Of a stretch of DNA of 49,530 bases, positions 18,362 to 27,224 are shown piece by piece. The DNA comes from Verrucomicrobiota bacterium (lineage in GTDB: Bacteria > Verrucomicrobiota > Verrucomicrobiia > Verrucomicrobiales > Akkermansiaceae). How positions within the stretch are numbered: position 1 is the first letter of the stretch; the number at the start of each line of letters is the position of its first letter. The stretch lies in NCBI GenBank assembly GCA_004294095.1, contig RDZR01000043.1, positions 1 to 49,530 of the forward strand. Reading direction: 5' to 3'. The notes beneath the pieces are model-generated. The model did no database searches. It was not told the DNA's origin and saw nothing but the letters and a program-made list of their open reading frames with translations. The translations under genes were made by a program, and so were the position numbers.

Positions 18362-20329
18362 ATGACGCACGATGATGCCCGCACCATTCTTGGACTGAAT
18401 CCTGATGAGGATCCGGCGCTGCATCTTGCCGAGCTGCAAAAAGCACGCCAGAGCATTGCGGAACTCGTCAGCACCACCAAGGATGAAAAGCTCTCGGCTC
18501 GCTTTCAAAAAGGGTTAGAGGAGTTTGATCAAGCACTTGCCACACTTTTTGATCCAAGCGAGCCGTCCAAGCAGGCGGGAAAAAATCAGGAAACTATTGA
18601 AGCCTCATCTCCAGAGAACCTAGCAGAAAAAGACGCGCAAGTTGACAAGAAGCGTGGCAAAAAATCGATATGGATATGGGCGGCTGTCATTTTAACGGCT
18701 GTCGCTGGCTTGCTGTTCTATTACGAGCAAGATCAGCGCGAAGAAAAGCTGACAAGCCGCATTGTTTTGTTAGAAAATCAAGGCTTCGAGTTGATTGAAA
18801 ATCGCCGCTGGCCGGAGGCAACCGCCGCATTTGAAGAAATTGAAAAACTACGCCCGGGAACGAGCATCGCCAAGCAAGGACGATTGAATATCCAAGCAGG
18901 TATTGCCGAAGAGCAAACGCAATTTATTGGATATTGGTCGGGACAAGCGATTGCCGAGCTTGAGGCAAACCGCCTCAAGGAAGCGATGCTCGCTGTTGAT
19001 GAAGTTTTAAAGAAGTATCCGGATCACGGCGAGGCTCTCGCGATAAAAACTCGCATCACCCAAGCGCGGCAGCAATTGACGCAAGCGGAAAATCTAGCAG
19101 AAGCAAATAAATTGTTAGATCAACGCCAATGGCAGCAAGCGATCGATGTGGCCAATATTTTACTTCAATCTAACGAAAAACACCCGGAGGCACTCGCGAT
19201 AATCGAGCGGGCCAAAGCTGCGCAACAGCAAGAAGCGGATAACCGAATCAAAGCGAGTGAGTTATTAGCCAAGGCCAAGCAAGCGGATCAGGGAGTATTC
19301 GACCCTCAAGTGTTTGCATGGTTGCAAGAAGCCAATTCGTTAGATCCAGAAAGTAAGGAAATTTCTGGTTTGTTAGAAAAGCTGGCATCTTACACGCGCA
19401 CGCTCCGCGTTCCGGAGGATTTCCCAAGCGCAGAGGCAGCACTCAGCAACGCACGCGATCGTGACCGGATCATTCTCGGGGCTGGCACCTGGCAAGGACC
19501 GCTGGTGGTGAACGCCGCAGTCGATTTGCAAGGTGCTGGCCCGACCCAAACGATCGTGCAATGCGAGCCGACGATTGGCAGCGCAATTTCAATCGGCCCC
19601 AAGGCGATCGGAGCACGCATCAGCGGCATCACCTTCCGCCACACGGCATTCGCAGTGGGTGAAAATCGATTCTCGACGGCGATTGTTAGAGGTGGGCGTG
19701 TTGATTTTGTCGATTGCCGTTTTCAAGAAGCCAGCGGCCATGGCTTGGTGGTCATCGAAGGCGGAAAGGTCATGGCCTCTCGTTGTCGATTTTCAGGAAA
19801 TGGTTGGAACGGAGCGTCGGGCATCGGCGCAGGAAGTTTGTTAGAAATCCACGATTCGGAGATGATCAGCAATTTCGAACACGGAGTGGAAACATGGCAA
19901 GGCGCCGAGGCGATCGTGATCAATAGTCGTTGTGCAGAAAATAGCCGCAATGGAATCCATTTGGACAACGGCAAGGCCAACGCACGAATCGAAGGGAACC
20001 ACCTCGAATCGAACCGTGAGTTTGGCATGGTCGTTGGTAGTTTGGGCTCGGGCACCATTCAAAGTAACAAGGCGAGCAAGAATATGTTAGGCGGGTTTGT
20101 GATCAAGGCCGCTTCACTTGCATTGGAATTTCATGCCAACGAAGCAAGCAATAATAGCGGGCCTGGATTGGTGCTTGAAAAAGGCGTCAATGCTAAGAGT
20201 TTCTTAGACAATCGCATGCTTGGCAATGCCAGCGAACAAACTCTCCACGACGTGGAATTTGACGCGGTGCAAGCGGTGGAAGTCGATGAGGAAGTGCCAC
20301 CCGCAGCGATCATCATTGAAGAACCCTAA
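18362..20329 (+). CDS. Membrane-anchored helical-repeat and right-handed beta-helix protein
   Basis: 655 residues from ATG 18362; a GTG at 18314, directly after nadE, would add 16 residues. The N-terminal ~60 residues (DDARTILGLNPDEDP...) look like a short helical, J-domain-like module without an HPD motif. A Lys-rich linker leads to one membrane helix at about 101-121 (IWIWAAVILTAVAGLLF). TPR-like or coiled helices follow to about 340 (WPEATAAFEEIEKL, WQQAIDVANILLQ). The C-terminal ~290 residues form a parallel beta-helix (PbH1/NosD-like): FPSAEAALSNARDRDRIILG, then repeated turns such as GHGLVVIEGGKVMASRCRFSGN. Beta-helices of this kind often bind or cleave polysaccharides, but no catalytic site is visible. 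Function unknown. Confidence 0.7.
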   Translation: MTHDDARTILGLNPDEDPALHLAELQKARQSIAELVSTTKDEKLSARFQKGLEEFDQALATLFDPSEPSKQAGKNQETIEASSPENLAEKDAQVDKKRGKKSIWIWAAVILTAVAGLLFYYEQDQREEKLTSRIVLLENQGFELIENRRWPEATAAFEEIEKLRPGTSIAKQGRLNIQAGIAEEQTQFIGYWSGQAIAELEANRLKEAMLAVDEVLKKYPDHGEALAIKTRITQARQQLTQAENLAEANKLLDQRQWQQAIDVANILLQSNEKHPEALAIIERAKAAQQQEADNRIKASELLAKAKQADQGVFDPQVFAWLQEANSLDPESKEISGLLEKLASYTRTLRVPEDFPSAEAALSNARDRDRIILGAGTWQGPLVVNAAVDLQGAGPTQTIVQCEPTIGSAISIGPKAIGARISGITFRHTAFAVGENRFSTAIVRGGRVDFVDCRFQEASGHGLVVIEGGKVMASRCRFSGNGWNGASGIGAGSLLEIHDSEMISNFEHGVETWQGAEAIVINSRCAENSRNGIHLDNGKANARIEGNHLESNREFGMVVGSLGSGTIQSNKASKNMLGGFVIKAASLALEFHANEASNNSGPGLVLEKGVNAKSFLDNRMLGNASEQTLHDVEFDAVQAVEVDEEVPPAAIIIEEP

Positions 20330-20537
20330 GGCTAAAGAAAATCTCAGGTAGGGAACTTTGCACGAAGGTCCATTCTCACTTGACCTAAGCAGCGCAAAGT
20401 CTGACTTTTGCCTTTTGGAGCGAATCAATAACAAAAATCCGCGATTTTTTGCGAATCACGGCTGAAATATTGCCATCTAACCATATGATCATCCGATCAA
20501 AAACAGCTTTCTATCTTCTTCATTTTTAACTTGTTAC

Positions 20538-21560
20538 ATGTTCAAAAAACTTTTCGGAAATTTTTTTTCCAATGACATTGGTATCGATTTAGGCACTGCC
20601 AACACATTGATCAACGTGAAAGATCACGGCATTGTGCTGAGGGAGCCATCCGTCGTCGCCGTGAAATCTGGCACCAATGAGGTGCTCGCGGTGGGCGATG
20701 ATGCCAAGCGCATGCTCGGCCGCACGCCAGGCAATATCATCGCGATTCGCCCGCTTAAAGACGGCGTCATCGCAGATTTTGAGATCACGGAAGCGATGCT
20801 CCGCCATTTCATCCGCAAGGTCAATAAAGGCCGCCGCTCGAATCCGCGGGTCTTGATTGCCATCCCATCGGGCATCACCGAAGTCGAGCGCCGTGCAGTT
20901 AAAGAATCTGCCGAGCAGGCAGGCGCGCGCGAAGTCTATTTGATCGAGGAGCCGATGGCTGCGGCAATTGGCGTAGGCTTGCCGGTGCAAGAAGCCTCGG
21001 GAAATATGATTGTGGATATCGGCGGCGGCACGACGGAAGTGGCACTGATCTCGCTCTCCGGCATCGTCTATGCGCGCAGCGTGCGCACCGCAGGCGATGA
21101 GTTGGATGAGGCGATTAGCCAATACATGAAGCGCGCCTACAATTTAATGATTGGTGAGCGCACCTCAGAAGATATTAAAATTCGGCTAGGCTCGGCTGCG
21201 CCTTTACCAAAAGAACTCACGATGGAAGTTAAGGGCCGCGATTTGGTCGCTGGGCTTCCAAAAACAATTACCATCACCTCGCAAGAAATTCGCGAGGCCA
21301 TGGCGGATCCACTCAGCACGATTGTTGACGCGGTCCGCACCACTCTCGAACGCTGCCCGCCGGAACTGGCTGCCGATCTCGTCGATCGCGGCATTGTGCT
21401 GGCTGGAGGAGGCGCCTTGCTGAAAGGCTTGGATCGTCTGCTGCGTGAGGAAACTGGGCTGCCGGTCCACATCGCTGAGGATCCCCTCAGTGCAGTGGCC
21501 GAAGGCACGGGCAAAGCACTTCAAGAACTCGCGCTACTCAAGCGAGTGACTAACTCATAG
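20538..21560 (+). CDS. mreB: Rod shape-determining protein MreB (actin homologue)
   Basis: 340 residues. MreB polymerises on the inner membrane face and guides lateral wall synthesis. Visible motifs: phosphate-1 DLGTANTLI, then [19 protein letters not shown]; phosphate-2 [15 protein letters not shown]; adenosine site [14 protein letters not shown]; and the conserved [18 protein letters not shown]. The start at 20538 is preceded by 208 bases without a gene. It is the first gene of an mreB-mreC-mreD-mrdA-rng cluster. The gene contains no CTGTTAG heptamer, unlike most of its neighbours. Confidence 0.97.
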   Translation: MFKKLFGNFFSNDIGIDLGTANTLINVKDHGIVLREPSVVAVKSGTNEVLAVGDDAKRMLGRTPGNIIAIRPLKDGVIADFEITEAMLRHFIRKVNKGRRSNPRVLIAIPSGITEVERRAVKESAEQAGAREVYLIEEPMAAAIGVGLPVQEASGNMIVDIGGGTTEVALISLSGIVYARSVRTAGDELDEAISQYMKRAYNLMIGERTSEDIKIRLGSAAPLPKELTMEVKGRDLVAGLPKTITITSQEIREAMADPLSTIVDAVRTTLERCPPELAADLVDRGIVLAGGGALLKGLDRLLREETGLPVHIAEDPLSAVAEGTGKALQELALLKRVTNS

Positions 21561-21588
21561 GTGATTCGTTGCCTTGGCACTTTTTGCC

Positions 21589-22395
21589 ATGAAGCCGCTC
21601 AATCTGATTGCTCTGTTGCTTTTTCTCGCGGGTGCCGTTTGGGTGCTTACGTTGAGTGAGCGCAGTGTGCGCGAGATTCAAGCGACCTACTTCTCAGCGA
21701 TGTCTCAATTTCTCAAATCCGGCTCTAAGTTGGAGACCCACGCGCGGGATTTCGTGAAAGAAACGACTCACTCCAAGGCGTTAGAAGCCGAGTTGGAAAC
21801 CATCCGCGGAGAAATTGGTAGGCTGCGTATTATCGAATCTCGATTTAAGGATCTTGAAGCAGAAAACGCTCAAATGCGCAGCGCGCTGGATTTTAAAACG
21901 ACGACCAAGTTTGACATCGTCGCCGCGCGGGTGATTCGGCGGCATCCGACGACGTGGTGGCAAACTGTGGACATCGATGCGGGCGAAGAACACGGCATCG
22001 GCACCCAATTATCGGTTTTATCCAATGAAGGCTTAGTGGGCAAAATCGATCGCCCGGATCGAGGCCGCTCGTCAGTGATTCTTCTCACGGATGAAAAATG
22101 CCAAGTCTCTGCACGAGTCGAAGGAACGCCGGAAGTTGGAATCCTCAGTGGCCAACGTGGGCGCTATGATGGCACTCCACTTTTGCGGCTCAAATTTTTA
22201 TCAATCAATGCCAATCTGCAAAAAGGCCAACGCGTATTCACCACCGGACGCGGCGGACTTTTTCAGCCTAACATTTTACTTGGAACCATTGAATCGCTCG
22301 AGAAAGGCGCATTGGATTCCGAAGCTCTCGTCCGTCCGTCGGTCAACTTCGAGGATCTTGATACGGTTTTTGTCGTGCTTTCAGCGACTGATTAA
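21589..22395 (+). CDS. mreC: Rod shape-determining protein MreC
   Basis: 268 residues from ATG 21589 (a TTG start at 21574 would add five residues). It has a short cytoplasmic N-terminus, one membrane helix (about 5-22, LIALLLFLAGAVWVLTL) and a coiled coil (about 35-95). Two beta-barrel domains follow, with VIRRHPTTWWQTVDIDAGEEHGI, VGKIDRPDRGRSSVILLTDEKC and GRGGLFQPNILLGTIESL, all typical of MreC. It links MreB to periplasmic wall synthases such as PBP2. It starts 28 bases after mreB. Confidence 0.93.
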   Translation: MKPLNLIALLLFLAGAVWVLTLSERSVREIQATYFSAMSQFLKSGSKLETHARDFVKETTHSKALEAELETIRGEIGRLRIIESRFKDLEAENAQMRSALDFKTTTKFDIVAARVIRRHPTTWWQTVDIDAGEEHGIGTQLSVLSNEGLVGKIDRPDRGRSSVILLTDEKCQVSARVEGTPEVGILSGQRGRYDGTPLLRLKFLSINANLQKGQRVFTTGRGGLFQPNILLGTIESLEKGALDSEALVRPSVNFEDLDTVFVVLSATD

Positions 22396-22401
22396 CTGCC
22401 C

Positions 22402-22986
22402 TTGATCCGCTACTCCGTCATGACCTTGTTTTTGCTGTTAGCCGCGTTTGTGGTGCAGCAATTTTTGCCTGCGTTTACAGGATTCCACCATTCGAGAATT
22501 CTGTTAGTGCAGTTGGTATTTTTATGCTGCGCGGTGACGGTGAATCAGCCGACGATGCTGCTGTTAGCTTTTGTGGGAGGATTATTATGGGATGCGCACT
22601 CGGCACTCGGTCCATCGAGTGGAGATCCGGCAGTGTATGTGCAAGCTGTCGAGTCCCTGCGCTTTGGATATTCGGTGGTTTTATTTGCGATGGTGGGATT
22701 TCTCATGCAAGGGATTCAGCCGTTATTTCAACGCGGAAAGTGGATTTTTTCCGCAATTCTAACAGGCATCGCGGTATGGCTCTATCTAGCAGCTGAATAC
22801 GCATTTATCAATTTCGTGCGGGGTGATTTTGTATTCAATCAAGCGACGTTTTTTTTTTTTTTTTTCATCGCATTGTTCACCATGCTTTTGTCTCCATTGA
22901 TTTTTTGGGGGCTGTATTGGATCGCAAAAAGTTGTGGCCACACGATTTACCCGGAGGCCAGCCGCCGCAAGAAGCGCACGCAATAA
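22402..22986 (+). CDS. mreD: Rod shape-determining protein MreD
   Basis: 194 residues with a TTG start at 22402, six bases after mreC. The protein is an integral membrane protein with about five to six hydrophobic segments, as expected for MreD (usually 160-190 residues), the membrane partner in the MreBCD elongasome. Primary sequence is poorly conserved in this family, so the call rests on position between mreC and PBP2 plus topology. A run of 17 T (22849-22865) encodes six consecutive Phe (about residues 150-155) inside a late membrane helix; one slipped base would destroy the last ~40 residues. Confidence 0.85.
   Translation: MIRYSVMTLFLLLAAFVVQQFLPAFTGFHHSRILLVQLVFLCCAVTVNQPTMLLLAFVGGLLWDAHSALGPSSGDPAVYVQAVESLRFGYSVVLFAMVGFLMQGIQPLFQRGKWIFSAILTGIAVWLYLAAEYAFINFVRGDFVFNQATFFFFFFIALFTMLLSPLIFWGLYWIAKSCGHTIYPEASRRKKRTQ
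22849..22865 (+). repeat. Homopolymer of 17 T inside mreD
   Basis: Seventeen consecutive T residues lie within the mreD reading frame, encoding Phe-Phe-Phe-Phe-Phe-Phe together with the following C. Tracts this long are unusual in a medium-GC coding region and are prone to slippage in replication, transcription or sequencing. Confidence 0.95.
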
Positions 22987-22992
22987 TTTCTC

Positions 22993-25209
22993 ATGGAACC
23001 AAGCTATCGCCTCAGACTCTATCTGCTCACCACCATGGTGGTGATGGGCTTTGGAGTTTTATTGACGCGCCTGCATGAATTCCAAATTGAGCGCCGCGAC
23101 GAATTCCTGCAATTGGTGCCCGGAAATCGCACGGAAACGGTGCGTGAGCCTGGTATCCGAGGCGAAATCGTCGATCGCAATGGCATCACACTCGCGCGAA
23201 ATAACCGCCAGTATGAAGTGACATTCAATCTCGATGAAATTCGTCTTGCCTACCTCCAGCAACGTGAACCGCCACCGAAAATCCAGCGCCTGAAAAACGT
23301 CGCTGGCATGACGCGCAAATCATCTGAAAAAGACATCGTCGCGATGGTGCAAGCGACGACTTTGAGCGTGCTTGCACAGCCAGAGCTCAATTTATTTCGC
23401 AAATACAGCACACGAGATATGCGGACTCACTTCCTCACGCACGGCGGGCTGGTGCCGTTTAGTTATAGCAGAGACCTGACCTACGAAGAGTTTGCAAGAT
23501 TTGCCGAGCACAATCTCGACTTGCCCGGCGTGTATGTGAATTTACGCCCGCAGCGAGAATACCCCTACGGCGCACTCGCATGCCACGTCATTGGCTATCT
23601 CAAGCAATGGGAAAAAGGCGATGTGAGCGAACGCGATACTCGAAAGTTTGACCACTATATTGGTGATGAAAAAGGCATCGCCGGCGTCGAAGCAACGATG
23701 GACGATATCCTGCGCGGGCCGGAAGGGGAAAAATCGATCATCAAGGATGAAAAAGGGCGCACCGTGAGGATGTCTTCCTACACCAAACCTAGCATTGGAG
23801 CGCGCGTGCAACTCACCCTCGATGCCCGCGCTCAATATTTGTTAGAAAACACTCTCCGCCTAGCCGGCCGCGCTGCCGGTGTGGTGATGGATGTCAACAC
23901 CGGCGAGGTGCTGGCGATGGCCTCGGTGCCGAATTATGATCCCAACCATTTTATCCCCAGCATCTCGAAAGAAAATTTTGATGCCTACAATAAAAACGCG
24001 ATCGTGGCGCCGTTTTTAAATCGCAACATCGCAGCCTTCACGCCCGGCTCGACGATGAAAATTCCCACCGCGATTGCCGGTGCGTTGGAAGGCATGGCAT
24101 CGCGCTCGTTTAGTTGCGACGGATACGTCACCTACGGCAACAAGCAGGTTGGTTGCTGGATCTGGAATCAGAAAAAAGGCCGCCATGGCTCACTCAATTT
24201 GGAGCGGGCGATCCAACAATCCTGCAATCCATATTTCAACAAACTCGCCAACACCATCGGCTGGAGAGCCATGGTCAATGGTTGCCAATTGGTCGGCTTT
24301 GGCAAAAAAACCAACATCCAACTCCCCAACGAATCCCCCGGAATTCTTCCCGGAAGCCGCACATGGCGCTCCAATAATCCATCCGCATCCATGACTCCGG
24401 CGCTCACGGCTTTCCTCTCGATCGGCCAAGGTGATACGATGGTCACTCCGCTGCAAATGTGTGCCATGACGGCCGCTATCGCCAATGGTGGCAACTATTT
24501 TCAACCCCGCATCGTGAAGTCTGCCGTCACGAGCGATGGCAAATTTTTGATCGAAGACAAACCGAAGTTGGAAGTCGATTTAATCGAGGCAGGAGTGAAA
24601 AAAAATGACATGGAACGCATCCGCAAAGGCATGTGGATGGCCGTCAATCAAGCGGGCGGCACCGCTGGAAGTTTGAAATTACCCGGAATTGAAGCCGCCG
24701 CCAAAACCGGCACTGCACAGACGGTGGATAACGGGAAAAAATCTAACAATTCGTGGATGATCAGTTTCGCGCCTTATGAAAATCCAAAATACGCGATGTG
24801 CATTTTAGTGCAAAACGCCGGCTCCGGCGGTGGTGTTTGCGGGCCACTTACGAATTTAGTTTACCGCGGGTTATTTGCTCAAGACCGTGGCGTGCGCTTG
24901 CCATTGCAGGCTCTAACAGAAGTTAAGGGCAATACCAATCGCATCGAAAAAAGCATCGATATTTCTCCAGAAATGATTGCTGCCGTTGAGGCGGGTGATA
25001 CATCGCCGATCGACCCAGCGCAGTTGACGATCGACTCTCCCAGCACGAGCGATGCCGTTCTCGGCGAGACGGGAAATGAGATCGGAGCGGATCTCCCCGC
25101 CGCAAGCAGCACGCCCGTAGCGCCGGAAATGCCGCGCCCAACTTTCACCCCAGAAATTGACGAAGAAGGCTCCGTGGCACCAACGCCCGTGGCACCTTCA
25201 CCACGTTAA
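22993..25209 (+). CDS. mrdA: Penicillin-binding protein 2 (elongation-specific transpeptidase)
   Basis: 738 residues. PBP2 cross-links peptidoglycan during cell elongation. One membrane helix lies at about 8-26, the dimerisation domain begins with REPGIRGEIVDRNGITLARN, and the transpeptidase domain has its three motifs in order: S353-T-M-K356 (TPGSTMK), S410-C-N412 and K571-T-G573 (AKTGTAQ). The extra C-terminal ~80 residues are Pro/Ser/Glu-rich (PVAPEMPRPTFTPE, APTPVAPSPR) and likely disordered. It starts six bases after mreD, consistent with one transcript. No rodA follows, so the SEDS partner must lie elsewhere. Confidence 0.94.
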   Translation: MEPSYRLRLYLLTTMVVMGFGVLLTRLHEFQIERRDEFLQLVPGNRTETVREPGIRGEIVDRNGITLARNNRQYEVTFNLDEIRLAYLQQREPPPKIQRLKNVAGMTRKSSEKDIVAMVQATTLSVLAQPELNLFRKYSTRDMRTHFLTHGGLVPFSYSRDLTYEEFARFAEHNLDLPGVYVNLRPQREYPYGALACHVIGYLKQWEKGDVSERDTRKFDHYIGDEKGIAGVEATMDDILRGPEGEKSIIKDEKGRTVRMSSYTKPSIGARVQLTLDARAQYLLENTLRLAGRAAGVVMDVNTGEVLAMASVPNYDPNHFIPSISKENFDAYNKNAIVAPFLNRNIAAFTPGSTMKIPTAIAGALEGMASRSFSCDGYVTYGNKQVGCWIWNQKKGRHGSLNLERAIQQSCNPYFNKLANTIGWRAMVNGCQLVGFGKKTNIQLPNESPGILPGSRTWRSNNPSASMTPALTAFLSIGQGDTMVTPLQMCAMTAAIANGGNYFQPRIVKSAVTSDGKFLIEDKPKLEVDLIEAGVKKNDMERIRKGMWMAVNQAGGTAGSLKLPGIEAAAKTGTAQTVDNGKKSNNSWMISFAPYENPKYAMCILVQNAGSGGGVCGPLTNLVYRGLFAQDRGVRLPLQALTEVKGNTNRIEKSIDISPEMIAAVEAGDTSPIDPAQLTIDSPSTSDAVLGETGNEIGADLPAASSTPVAPEMPRPTFTPEIDEEGSVAPTPVAPSPR

Positions 25210-25270
25210 AATTTTTACCCATGATTCATACTCAAATTCACCATCACTTTAATTGAAAAAAATCACCAAC

Positions 25271-26860
25271 ATGATCCAACACATCAAACGCCTGTTAGGA
25301 ATTGGCAAGCCCGACCCTAGCATTGGCAACACCATCGTCATCAACCACGAAAGACTCGAACGCCGAGTCGCTCTGTTAGAATCTGGAACACTCGAAGAAT
25401 ACACCGTCGAGCGCGAAGGAGATCAAAACATCGTCGGCGGTATTTTTAAGGGTAAAGTCCGCAACATCGAAAGCGGGCTCAAAGCCATGTTCGTCGATAT
25501 CGGCCTCGATAAAAATGCGTTCTTGCACTTTTGGGATGCCATTCCCGCCGCGCTCGATGCTGGGCTAGAAGAGATCGAGCGCGAAGGCCGCCAGAAGAAA
25601 AAAGTCAGCAAAATTACCTCGAAGGATATTCCTAACATCTATCCGATCGGTTCGGAGATTGTCATTCAAGTATCCAAGGGACCGATCGGCACCAAGGGGC
25701 CGCGTGTGACGACGAATATTTCCCTCGCCGGGCGCTATTTGGTCCTCATGCCATTCACCGAACAATTCGGTATTTCTCGCAAAATTGATGACCCACAAGA
25801 GCGCACCCGCCTGCGCAAAATTGTGCAAAAACTATCAGTGCCAGATGGCATGGGCGTGATCATGCGCACCGTGGCGCAAGGCACCCGCGCGCGCCACTTC
25901 GTGCGCGACCTCGCAATGCTGTTAGAACAATGGGATGAAATCGAACAACGCCGTGCGAACAACCCGGCCCCTGCTTGCATTTTCCAAGAACCGGGGCTCA
26001 TCGAACGCACCGCTCGCGATTTCCTAACAGATGAAGTCGATCAAATCATTTGTGATGACGAAGCGACCACGGAGACGATCCGCCAGATTGCTGGAAAAAT
26101 TTCCCGCAGAGCCAAACGGCGGGTGCATTTCATGCCTCCGGCAGGCGAATCGATTTTTGAAAAAATCGGCATTCAAAAGCAAATCGATGAGGCATTTTCG
26201 CGGCAAGTTTGGTTACCCTGCGGCGGCTACATCGTGATTGATGAGACCGAGGCATTGATCGCGGTGGACGTGAACACCGGCCGCAATCGCGGATCGAAAG
26301 ACGTCGATAAAATGATTCTGGAAACCAACATCGAAGCGGCAACCGAAGTCGCCCGCCAACTGCGCTTGCGCAACATCGGCGGGCTCGTCGTCATCGACTT
26401 GATCGATATGCGCCACCGCAAAGACCAGCAGACGGTTTACAAAGCGATCAAAGACCGACTCAAGCGCGATAAAGCAAAGACCCAAGTGCTGCAAATTTCT
26501 CAGATTGGCCTGATGGAAATGACTCGCCAGCGGCTCAATGAATCACTGCGGGACTCGATGTATGAGCCATGCCCGTATTGTCAGGGCCGCGGACGCGTCA
26601 AGACGCCGATGACCATGTCGGTTGAAATTCAACGCCGCTTGCACGCGGTGATCCAACGTCAGCGCGGCAATCCAGGCGATCTCATCGTGGTGGTGAATAG
26701 CGACGTGTTGAATCGTTTCAAAACCGAGGATTCTCAGTTGTTACTTGAGTTGGAGCGCTCACACAGCGGCCGCTTAATTTTCCGATCGGATCCAACGCTC
26801 AATCGCGAACGTTTTGCCATCATTGACGCGGCGAGTGAAAAAACCATCGATCAAGGATAA
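25271..26860 (+). CDS. rng: Ribonuclease E/G family endoribonuclease
   Basis: 529 residues from ATG 25271 (TTG 25253 would add six). RNase E/G cleaves single-stranded RNA 5' of stable structures in rRNA maturation and mRNA decay. An S1 RNA-binding domain sits at about 35-130 (GGIFKGKVRNIESGLKAMFV, IQVSKGPIGTKGPRVTTNIS). The catalytic core has the metal-binding Asp pair in AVDVNTGRNRG (about 332) and VVIDLIDMRH (about 375). The zinc-link CPYCQGRGRV is at about 434. There is no long C-terminal degradosome scaffold, so it is G-like in architecture. It follows mrdA as rng follows mreBCD in proteobacteria. Confidence 0.93.
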   Translation: MIQHIKRLLGIGKPDPSIGNTIVINHERLERRVALLESGTLEEYTVEREGDQNIVGGIFKGKVRNIESGLKAMFVDIGLDKNAFLHFWDAIPAALDAGLEEIEREGRQKKKVSKITSKDIPNIYPIGSEIVIQVSKGPIGTKGPRVTTNISLAGRYLVLMPFTEQFGISRKIDDPQERTRLRKIVQKLSVPDGMGVIMRTVAQGTRARHFVRDLAMLLEQWDEIEQRRANNPAPACIFQEPGLIERTARDFLTDEVDQIICDDEATTETIRQIAGKISRRAKRRVHFMPPAGESIFEKIGIQKQIDEAFSRQVWLPCGGYIVIDETEALIAVDVNTGRNRGSKDVDKMILETNIEAATEVARQLRLRNIGGLVVIDLIDMRHRKDQQTVYKAIKDRLKRDKAKTQVLQISQIGLMEMTRQRLNESLRDSMYEPCPYCQGRGRVKTPMTMSVEIQRRLHAVIQRQRGNPGDLIVVVNSDVLNRFKTEDSQLLLELERSHSGRLIFRSDPTLNRERFAIIDAASEKTIDQG

Positions 26861-26940
26861 AACCTAACGTCCATCGCCACAGACTTATTCCGTTGCATTC
26901 TTAATCCTGCGACTCTACCTTTTCTCAACAACTTACGATT

Positions 26941-27153
26941 ATGGGACCTTTTGGAACACAAGAAATGATCGTCATTTTGATCATTGTATTATTGCTCTTC
27001 GGTGCAAAAAAGCTGCCAGAATTGGCGCGCGGCATCGGAAAAAGCATGGGCGAATTCAAAAAGGCGAAGGACGAGTTTGAGCACGAGATCACTCGCGTTG
27101 AAACAGAAACACGCGTTAAAGAGGCGCCCGGCAAAGAATCGAAAGATTCATAA
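26941..27153 (+). CDS. tatA: Twin-arginine translocase subunit TatA/TatE
   Basis: 70 residues. TatA multimers form the export pore of the Tat system for folded proteins. The product has a short periplasmic N-terminus (MGPFGTQEM), one membrane helix (about 9-22, IVILIIVLLLFGA), the hinge FGAKKLPELARGIGKSM and an amphipathic helix continuing as a charged tail. Size and order are exactly those of the family. No tatC is present in the window. A strong factor-independent terminator lies 38 bases downstream. Confidence 0.95.
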   Translation: MGPFGTQEMIVILIIVLLLFGAKKLPELARGIGKSMGEFKKAKDEFEHEITRVETETRVKEAPGKESKDS

Positions 27154-27191
27154 ACATGCTGCGCAGTTTTTGCAGCATCACTTTACATCGC

Positions 27192-27220
27192 AAAGCTCCA
27201 ATTTCGATTGGAGCTTTTTT
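27192..27220 (+). terminator. Rho-independent terminator after tatA
   Basis: AAAGCTCCAAT (27192-27202) and ATTGGAGCTTT (27207-27217) form a perfect 11-bp stem with a TTCG loop, and the sequence continues as T to 27220. Its position just after tatA argues that the next gene does not start at the ATG directly behind tatA (27156) but downstream of the hairpin. Confidence 0.9.
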
Positions 27221-27224
27221 CTGC

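Noticed and set aside
20330-20537. Promoter or riboswitch before mreB
   Set aside because: The 208-base gap holds several weak -35/-10-like pairs and no stable hairpin I could defend, so nothing specific was called.
27156-27224. N-terminal extension of the lipoprotein gene from the ATG at 27156
   Set aside because: It contains the tatA terminator stem-loop, and the downstream ATG gives a proper lipobox.
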